Shown piece by piece: positions 1 to 5,100 of a stretch of 9,679 nucleotides of DNA (its first letter is position 1; every line of letters starts with the position of its first letter). The translations under genes and the position numbers were made by a program. The stretch comes from Candidatus Pacearchaeota archaeon (GTDB taxonomy: Archaea > Nanobdellota > Nanobdellia > Pacearchaeales > GW2011-AR1), in the NCBI GenBank assembly GCA_018304205.1, contig JAGVWR010000035.1:1-9679 (forward strand), given 5' to 3'. Below the pieces are notes generated by a model. That model saw only the letters and a list, made by a program, of their open reading frames with translations. It ran no database searches and had not been told where the DNA came from.

Positions 1-254
1 CTAATTGTATAATTAATTATTTCTTTGTCGAAATGAAAATGAATTCTTTCTAGTTTGTTTGAATCGAGTGATCCAAATTGTCTTCTTTCTAAAATAAGAC
101 TGTCTTCTAATATCTCTATTATTTCTCCTTTCAGAATAGCTGAATCATAACCTACTTCAAAGCCGTTATTATTCTCTTTGTATGGGCGATTGTATAATCG
201 AATTACCATAGTTTTTCCTAAATCGTTTCTGGTCAATTTATTTAGTCTGGGCAT
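1..254 (-). CDS. Hypothetical small protein, last gene of the eL18-uL13-uS9 operon (partial)
   Basis: The frame opens at an ATG (252-254), reading MPRLNKLTRNDLGKTMVI, and stays open for 84 codons until the left edge, so the C-terminus is missing. It starts 30 bp after the uS9 stop on the same strand and is probably cotranscribed. The visible part alternates charged and beta-branched residues (for example ILKGEIIEILEDSLILERR, about residues 43-61), like a small beta-barrel of the SH3/Sm kind, but I cannot name a family. In many archaea uS9 is followed by RNA polymerase subunit Rpo10 (RpoN). This is not that protein, because the typical MIIPVRCFTCG start and the zinc cysteines are absent. No strong Shine-Dalgarno precedes the ATG. 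The gene is judged real from its position, open frame and plausible composition. Confidence 0.6.
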   Translation of the reverse strand, partial: MPRLNKLTRNDLGKTMVIRLYNRPYKENNNGFEVGYDSAILKGEIIEILEDSLILERRQFGSLDSNKLERIHFHFDKEIINYTI

Positions 255-284
255 AAAATCCCAAGATATAAAGAAATAATAAAC

Positions 285-695
285 TTACCTGTATGACTTT
301 TGTCTCTTGGCTCTTGCCTTTGAGTCTCCAGGTTTTCTGGCTTCTTTTCTTCTGGAATCTGCAACAAGTAAATGTCTGTCGTAGTTAATAAATGCTTTTT
401 TAAGAATATCTGAAGAAGTTATTTCGATTAATGCTTTTGCTATTGCTAATCTTGCGGCCTGAATTTGTGCTTCTTTTCCACCACTAACTGTTTTAATAAT
501 AAAATCGTACTTTAACTCATCACCTAAAACATTGGCATAAATTCTTAATGGTTCTGCCAAAGCTAACTTGTGGAATAAATTGAGGTCTTCATAAGAAATA
601 TGATTATAGATTACTTTGCCGCTTCCTGGAACTAATTTAACTCTCGCTACTGCTGTTTTTCTTTTTCCTGAAATTGTTTTTATTTTCTGAATCAT
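285..695 (-). CDS. rps9: Small ribosomal subunit protein uS9 (S9), archaeal type
   Basis: This is a 136-aa protein of the 30S subunit head. In the family, its basic C-terminal tail reaches toward the P-site tRNA. The N-terminal signature SGKRKTAVARVKLVPGSGK (about residues 9-27) and the C-terminal KARAKRQKSYR ending in Tyr-Arg are both diagnostic. The middle GGKEAQIQAARLAIAKALIE helix is also typical. The length fits archaeal S9 proteins (about 130-135 aa). Its ATG overlaps the uL13 stop codon in an ATGA (692-695), which implies translational coupling. An AGGT lies 4 nt upstream of the ATG within the end of uL13. The order eL18-uL13-uS9 is a classical archaeal operon. Nothing is missing from the protein. 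Confidence 0.97.
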   Translation of the reverse strand: MIQKIKTISGKRKTAVARVKLVPGSGKVIYNHISYEDLNLFHKLALAEPLRIYANVLGDELKYDFIIKTVSGGKEAQIQAARLAIAKALIEITSSDILKKAFINYDRHLLVADSRRKEARKPGDSKARAKRQKSYR

Positions 696-1096
696 ATTAA
701 CCTGCTTAATTCTCCCAGAGTCATTGTCTTTGTTCTCTTTTCTTTTCCTGCTAATATTTTTTTAGAAGTTTCATATTCTAGAGGAACTTCGTTGTAGCAC
801 ATTACTTTCTTTAAAGCTACACTACCTCTTCCTTGGGTATAGGAAAGCATCCCCCTTACTGTTCTTTTCATTATTCTCTCTGGAGAGCGCGGATAATGTG
901 GGCCTTTAAGAGTTGTGCTTCCTCTTGCTCTTTTCTGTTTATAATTGCTTAATATAGACTCCCTTCTTCCTGAAATTACTGCAAGACTGCAGTTTAGTAT
1001 AACAACGTCTTTTCCTAAAAGGGCCTGCTTAGCTGCATAACTTGCTAACCTTCCCAAAGTTGCGTTTGTTGCATCTATTATTATTTTTTCACTCAT
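692..1096 (-). CDS. rpl13: Large ribosomal subunit protein uL13 (L13)
   Basis: This is a 134-aa 50S protein that binds 23S rRNA. The recognisable elements are the N-terminal IIIDATNATLGRLASYAAKQ (residues 5-24), the NCSLAVISGRRESI strand-turn (about 35-48), the basic KQKRARGSTTLKGPHYPRSPERI segment (split about residues 53-75), and RGMLSYTQGRG with the following CYNEVP (about 81-105). The length is slightly short for archaeal L13, as is common in reduced genomes. Its start ATG (1096) overlaps the eL18 stop as ATGA, and its stop overlaps the uS9 start in the same way. A GGAG lies 13 nt upstream of the ATG inside the eL18 C-terminal codons, a long spacing, so reinitiation at the overlap is more likely. 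Confidence 0.97.
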   Translation of the reverse strand: MSEKIIIDATNATLGRLASYAAKQALLGKDVVILNCSLAVISGRRESILSNYKQKRARGSTTLKGPHYPRSPERIMKRTVRGMLSYTQGRGSVALKKVMCYNEVPLEYETSKKILAGKEKRTKTMTLGELSRLI

Positions 1097-1473
1097 CTTA
1101 TAATTTTAACTCCTTCTGCTTTTGGATTCTTTTTTATTTCTTCTAATATTGTTAGAAATTCTGATTTTGAAAATTTTAACTTATCTTTAGCTGACTTTGA
1201 TATTGATAGAGCGCATATTCTTATTTTCTTATCTAGGTCTCCCCTGGATAAAACCTTTCCTGGTACTAGAATTGTATCTCCTAAAGTTGCTTTGGAATTT
1301 ATTTCATCTAAATTTATTGAAGTATGTTGTCTTGTAGGCATTGCTACTAATTTTGCAATATCGTTCCATGCTTTGTTCTTCATTGCATTAGATATTGTCT
1401 CATTAAGAGATGGATTCGTCTTTCTCCTAAGTCTTATTTTTAATTTTGTTCTGCTTAGATTGCCATGTTTCAT
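1093..1473 (-). CDS. rpl18e: Large ribosomal subunit protein eL18 (L18e)
   Basis: This 126-aa ribosomal protein is present in archaea and eukaryotes but not bacteria, so it is the best domain-level marker in the window. It shows the family features: RRKTNPSLNETI near the N-terminus (about 17-28), the tryptophan-containing WNDIAKLVAMPTRQ (36-49), DTILVPGKVLSRGDLDKKI (about 66-84), and the C-terminal NPKAEGVKIIR. Its relation to bacterial uL15 is known. It is the first gene of the operon. A TATA-like element centred about 27 bp upstream of the ATG indicates a leaderless mRNA, consistent with the absence of a Shine-Dalgarno. It overlaps uL13 by 4 bp. Confidence 0.96.
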   Translation of the reverse strand: MKHGNLSRTKLKIRLRRKTNPSLNETISNAMKNKAWNDIAKLVAMPTRQHTSINLDEINSKATLGDTILVPGKVLSRGDLDKKIRICALSISKSAKDKLKFSKSEFLTILEEIKKNPKAEGVKIIR

Positions 1474-1494
1474 TATTTGATTTCATTTCTTAGG

Positions 1495-1506
1495 TATTTA
1501 AATTTA
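1495..1506 (-). promoter_or_regulatory. TATA box of the ribosomal protein operon
   Basis: On the minus strand the sequence reads TAAATTTAAATA, centred about 27 bp upstream of the eL18 ATG at 1473. Archaeal TATA boxes sit about 26 bp before the transcription start, so transcription would begin at or next to the ATG (leaderless). Confidence 0.6.
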
Positions 1507-1520
1507 ATGCATGAGAAAGA

Positions 1521-1530
1521 TTTTTATACT
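1521..1530 (+). promoter_or_regulatory. TATA box of the ribbon-helix-helix gene
   Basis: TTTTTATACT, with a TTTATAC core centred near 1526, lies about 24 bp before the ATG at 1550. This suits a leaderless transcript and supports ATG 1550 over the GTG at 1544 as the start. The box is divergent from, and 15 bp away from, the TATA box of the ribosomal operon. Confidence 0.55.
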
Positions 1531-1532
1531 TT

Positions 1533-1551
1533 AGTGTGTATAAGTGTGTAT
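1533..1551 (+). promoter_or_regulatory. Tandem 9-bp direct repeat, putative operator of the RHH gene
   Basis: AGTGTGTAT occurs at 1533-1541 and again at 1543-1551, a period of 10 bp or one helical turn. It lies between the TATA box and the start codon and covers the predicted transcription start. Ribbon-helix-helix repressors commonly bind neighbouring half-sites cooperatively on one face of DNA, so autorepression by the adjacent gene is a natural reading. This is inference from position and spacing only. Confidence 0.45.
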
Positions 1552-1810
1552 GAAAACAAAGGCAATTACTATAAAGAAAACTAGGAATAAGATAAGAGTG
1601 AACATTAGTGTTGACAAAGAACTACTTGATAAAGCAAGGGGGAAACTGCAACTATTTGGAGGTAAATTAAGCACACTATTTAACGCATATTTATCTGATT
1701 TTGTAAGTTCAATTGATAAAAACTACAATGAAAACCAAAAATTTGTTAATGAAAAACTAAAAGAACTTGAAGAAAAAATAAAGAAGATTGAGAAGGATAA
1801 GAAGACTTAA
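1550..1810 (+). CDS. Ribbon-helix-helix DNA-binding protein with C-terminal coiled coil
   Basis: This is an 86-aa protein. After a basic start (MKTKAITIKKTRNK), the segment IRVNISVDKELLDKARGK is the beta-strand plus first helix of a ribbon-helix-helix fold, and LSTLFNAYLSDFV is the second helix. This fold is shared by CopG/Arc-type repressors and many antitoxins. The last 30 residues (ENQKFVNEKLKELEEKIKKIEKDKK in two parts) form a charged heptad pattern, probably a short coiled coil. The ATG at 1550 is preferred to an in-frame GTG at 1544 because of the TATA spacing. No toxin gene adjoins it: downstream lies a tRNA on the other strand. It is therefore more likely a stand-alone regulator, perhaps of its own promoter, than half of a toxin-antitoxin pair. 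Target genes are unknown. Confidence 0.75.
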   Translation: MKTKAITIKKTRNKIRVNISVDKELLDKARGKLQLFGGKLSTLFNAYLSDFVSSIDKNYNENQKFVNEKLKELEEKIKKIEKDKKT

Positions 1811-1863
1811 ATTTCAATTCAGTTTCTTTAAATCAAAATTTGTAACTTGGTCATAACATTTTA

Positions 1864-1947
1864 TGCGGGAAGGAGGATTCGAACCTCCGAAGGCACTAAG
1901 CCATGACGGCCTTAACGTCACCCATTTGACCACTCTGGCATTCCCGC
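1864..1947 (-). tRNA. tRNA-Leu, anticodon AAG
   Basis: The 84-nt gene folds as a type II tRNA. The acceptor GCGGGAA/TTCCCGC is fully paired with discriminator A73, the base expected for archaeal leucine tRNA. The D-arm has U8, A14, G15 and G18G19. The anticodon stem TGACG/CGTCA is a perfect 5 bp, closing the 7-nt loop TTAAGGC. A 15-nt variable arm holds a GGC/GCC stem, and the T-arm is GGAGG-TTCGAAT-CCTCC. With U33 fixed, the anticodon is A34 A35 G36 (Leu, CUU codons). The long variable arm excludes most other amino acids. CCA is not encoded. There is no intron. A TATA box precedes the gene. A34 is highly unusual in archaea (see findings). Confidence 0.93.
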
Positions 1948-1971
1948 ATAAAAACTATGGGAAATGAAGAG

Positions 1972-1979
1972 TTTTAAAA
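1972..1979 (-). promoter_or_regulatory. TATA box of the tRNA-Leu gene
   Basis: TTTTAAAA is centred 28 bp upstream of the mature tRNA 5' end at 1947. This predicts transcription starting within a few bases of the tRNA itself, with little or no 5' leader. Confidence 0.55.
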
Positions 1980-2012
1980 TTAACTGATCAAAGGCACATT
2001 GTGCAGGTTCAT

Positions 2013-2024
2013 AACATTAATGTT
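2013..2024. repeat. 12-bp perfect palindrome in the 1948-2147 intergenic region
   Basis: AACATTAATGTT is a perfect dyad, with a weaker GCAC-ATT-GTGC inverted repeat just before it (1994-2004). It lies between the tRNA promoter and the promoter of the giant gene and could be a regulator site for either. The rest of this 200-bp gap holds the two promoters and no credible gene. Confidence 0.3.
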
Positions 2025-2103
2025 CTAAACAGAGCTAAACATGAATGGAAAATAAATCCAAAGTTTATGGCTTAGAATTTACACATAGCCAAGAATAAAG
2101 AAA

Positions 2104-2112
2104 GTTTTATAA
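2104..2112 (+). promoter_or_regulatory. TATA box of the giant surface-protein gene
   Basis: GTTTTATAA is centred at about 2108, 40 bp before the GTG start. It predicts a transcription start near 2134, giving a short leader of about 14 nt that contains the AAGGA at 2135-2139. Confidence 0.5.
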
Positions 2113-2134
2113 GTGATGAAGAAGTTGATAATTT

Positions 2135-2139
2135 AAGGA
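2135..2139 (+). promoter_or_regulatory. Shine-Dalgarno supporting GTG start at 2148
   Basis: AAGGA stands 8 nt before the GTG at 2148, with a second purine stretch, GAGG, closer in. It decides the start of the giant gene in favour of this GTG, where the signal peptide also begins (MSNKNLRGFALFVLF). Confidence 0.5.
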
Positions 2140-2147
2140 AAGAGGAA

Positions 2148-5100
2148 GTGTCAAATAAAAACTTGCGCGGTTTTGCGTTGTTTGTTTTGTTTCTGACAGT
2201 TTTTACTGTCTTCGTTATTCTTATTTATTCATCAAGCGTCGTAGCTTCTTCATGCTGGGAATATACCTCAAGTTCAACATGCACAACCGGAAACGGATGT
2301 CTTTGGAAAAATGACTCATGGGGAAGTTGGTGCTCTGAATTAAATTGCTGGAGTTTTAATACTCAAAATTCTTGCACAACGACAAATGTACCAGGAAAGA
2401 ATTGTACCTGGCAGTCTGGATCAACTTATAATTACTGCTCTGAATTAAATTGCTGGAGTTTTTCCGGAACAAACCAAAATACCTGCGAAAATAATGCTGC
2501 CGGAAGATCATGCACTTGGAGCGGATCGTGCTATAGTGTTGGGGGAATGGGATGTTATGATTATTCTACTCAGTCGACTTGCCAAAATACAACGGGATGC
2601 GCATGGGGACAGTGTCAAACTAAAGGTTGCTGGAGTTACACCAACCAGAGTACGTGTGGTTCTGCCAAAGATCCTTGGAATGGAAACAACTGTACATGGA
2701 GTTCCTCAAATAATTGGTGCCAATCTAACTATTGCGGAAATTATTATAATAGCACATCATGCACTAGCGCTATTGGAATAAATTGTGAATGGAGTAATTA
2801 TGGATATTGTCAAGAGAAAACGTGTTCTGGCTTTAATAACCAGACCGCATGTCAAGGTGCAAATACAACTATAAGCAAAGATTGTAGGTGGACGGGAAGC
2901 TTTTGCGAGGAAGACAGCTGCTGGAAATATGACAAGAATCAATCTGGATGTGGTGAAAAGTCTAAATGTGTGTGGAGTTCTTATACAAGTACTGGATGGT
3001 GCGAGGAGATAAATTGTTGGAGCTGGGATGAAAGTAAGGGGGGAAGCCAAAGTGCATGTCAAGGCAACGCAACACTTTATGGTTTGAGTTGCAACTGGAG
3101 AACATCCAGTTATGGCAATTGGTGCGAGAGAGATTATTCTTCTGTAAGCTGTTCAAACAAAACAACTGAAAGAGATTGCCAAGATACTTATTATTGTTGG
3201 TGGGAATTTAATAATATGAATAATCCAAGTGCTGGAGGAACATGTAAAACACCAACTTGGGGAACTGGAAGTTTTGAGAATATAAGTGGAAGTATCTTAA
3301 ATGATTGGAACCCTGGATGTTACACTTTTGATAATAATCAAACAGAATGTAATAAAATTATGGGATGTAATTTCACCAGCTCCAATGATTGCAGATCAGT
3401 AAATGCCGGAGATTTTGTACTACAAGGAACTAACATTACCTCCGATGGAATAAAATGTTCTTATATAAATGATTCGAATTTATGTAATTCTATATCTGTT
3501 TTATCAAGCTGTTGTTCATGGCAAAATAGCACTTGTTCAGACAATAAATTTTCTTCATCTTGTTGGAATTCCTTGGCACAAACTCCAAATGGAGAAAATT
3601 CGTGCGAGGAGGCTACAACTCAGGCAAATTGTGATAAACTAGCACAAACTCCATGGTACTGGCCATGTAAATGGGATAACTCTCCTTCAACAGCTAAGTG
3701 CACAGTTAAAGAAGAAAATATATGGGGAAACAGAACAAAAAGTTTAGTGTCTATTGAAAATAGACAGACTTGCGAGGCGGTTGGAGGAAAATGGGTTACT
3801 GAAAATTATTGTGAAGGTAATGTTTCTATCCCAACAGGAAGATGCGAGTATAAGTTTAATGATGAAACAAATTGTAACAAAGCTTGCTTTGCATGTGAAT
3901 TTAAATCGGATGGAAGTTCTTATAATTCTTCTTCTGATGCTAAAAGTGCTTGTTTAGGATCAAATTTGGGAACTTGCGAATTTAATAATAACACTGCCGC
4001 TCCAAACGGATTTGGTTTTTGCGAGACGAAAAATGAATTTAAGAAAGGAGTTGCGGGAAACTGCGATTCTGATTGTGGAACGTGCACGTACAAAGGAGAT
4101 CCAAATGGAATAAATGGAACTACGACTCCTAAAAATTATTGTGAAGGTAGTAAAGCAAATTCTGATGGTGGCGGATGTAAGTGGATCGTAGACAATAGTA
4201 CGACTACTGGAGGATATTGTCTTAAAAAGGGAGAAAAAACTTGTTTAGATGCTTGTGACCGATGTGCAACTAGAGATGACTGCTCTAACATAGGGAGAAC
4301 AGGTATTGCAAACTTTAGTGGAAGCTGTAAGTGGCAAGGATCTGATAATGATGGCAGTTGCGCAGCAAATGTTGCTGAAGACGTGGAAATATGCTGGAAT
4401 GGAGAGGATGATGACGGTGATGGCTTGTCCGATTGCTTTGATCCTGGATGTTATTCAGATACATTTTGCGGGTTTGTTAGCGGAGACTGTTTTAATTGGA
4501 ATGATAACGCAACATGCTTGGCAAATGAATGTGAATGGATAAATGATAATTGGGGAAGCTGGTGTGATTTTAAAGGTGCAAGCTGCTGGAAATATGATTC
4601 AAATGAATCTACATGTTCTATTAATAGCAATTGTGCATGGAATAATGGAACTGGAAGTGGATGGTGTGAAAGAGATTGGAGCGTTGCGGAGAAATGTTTC
4701 GGATTAACTAATGTCAGCGCATGTACTACTGTTTCTAATTGTGTGTGGACAAATGATACATGGTGTGATGGAAACGGAGCAAATAGCGATTGGTGCAGCA
4801 ATTATGGAGGATGGTGCAATCATGAAGATTTCGCTCCTAAAAATTGTTGGCAAAGTTCCGATAAAAACATCTGTAATAATTCTACTGGGTGTGCATGGAG
4901 AGTTGATACGTGGAGCAAGCCGTATTGTGAGGTTAATTGGAGTGGAAATTGCTGGAATTATACAAGTCAAAATAGTTGTAATGCTAAAAGCGATTGCAGT
5001 TGGAGAACAGATTCATGGGGAAGCTGGTGTGATAATAAATTTGGACAGTGCTGGAGTCAGACTAGTGAGAATACATGTAATACGATAACTGCTGTAAATT

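Noticed and set aside
1292..1480. 62-codon open frame on the plus strand opposite the eL18 gene
   Set aside because: It is antisense to a certain ribosomal protein gene, its hydrophobic composition is the mirror of basic codons, and it has no promoter or ribosome site of its own.
1544..1546. GTG as the start of the ribbon-helix-helix gene
   Set aside because: It is only two codons before the ATG at 1550, lies within the direct repeats, and gives a poorer distance to the TATA box.
1550..1810. Antitoxin of a toxin-antitoxin pair
   Set aside because: No toxin-like gene is adjacent on the same strand. The next feature is a tRNA on the opposite strand, and the C-terminal tail looks like a coiled coil.
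1864..2147. tRNA-Leu gene as the insertion border of an island carrying the giant gene
   Set aside because: Integrases normally use the 3' part of a tRNA gene, which here faces left toward the RHH gene, not toward the giant gene, and I see no duplicated tRNA 3' end elsewhere in the window.
2113..2196. Possible C/D-box small RNA (GTGATGA box followed by CTGA)
   Set aside because: The distance of about 84 nt is long, no internal D'/C' boxes are seen, and the D box lies inside the signal-peptide codons of the giant gene.
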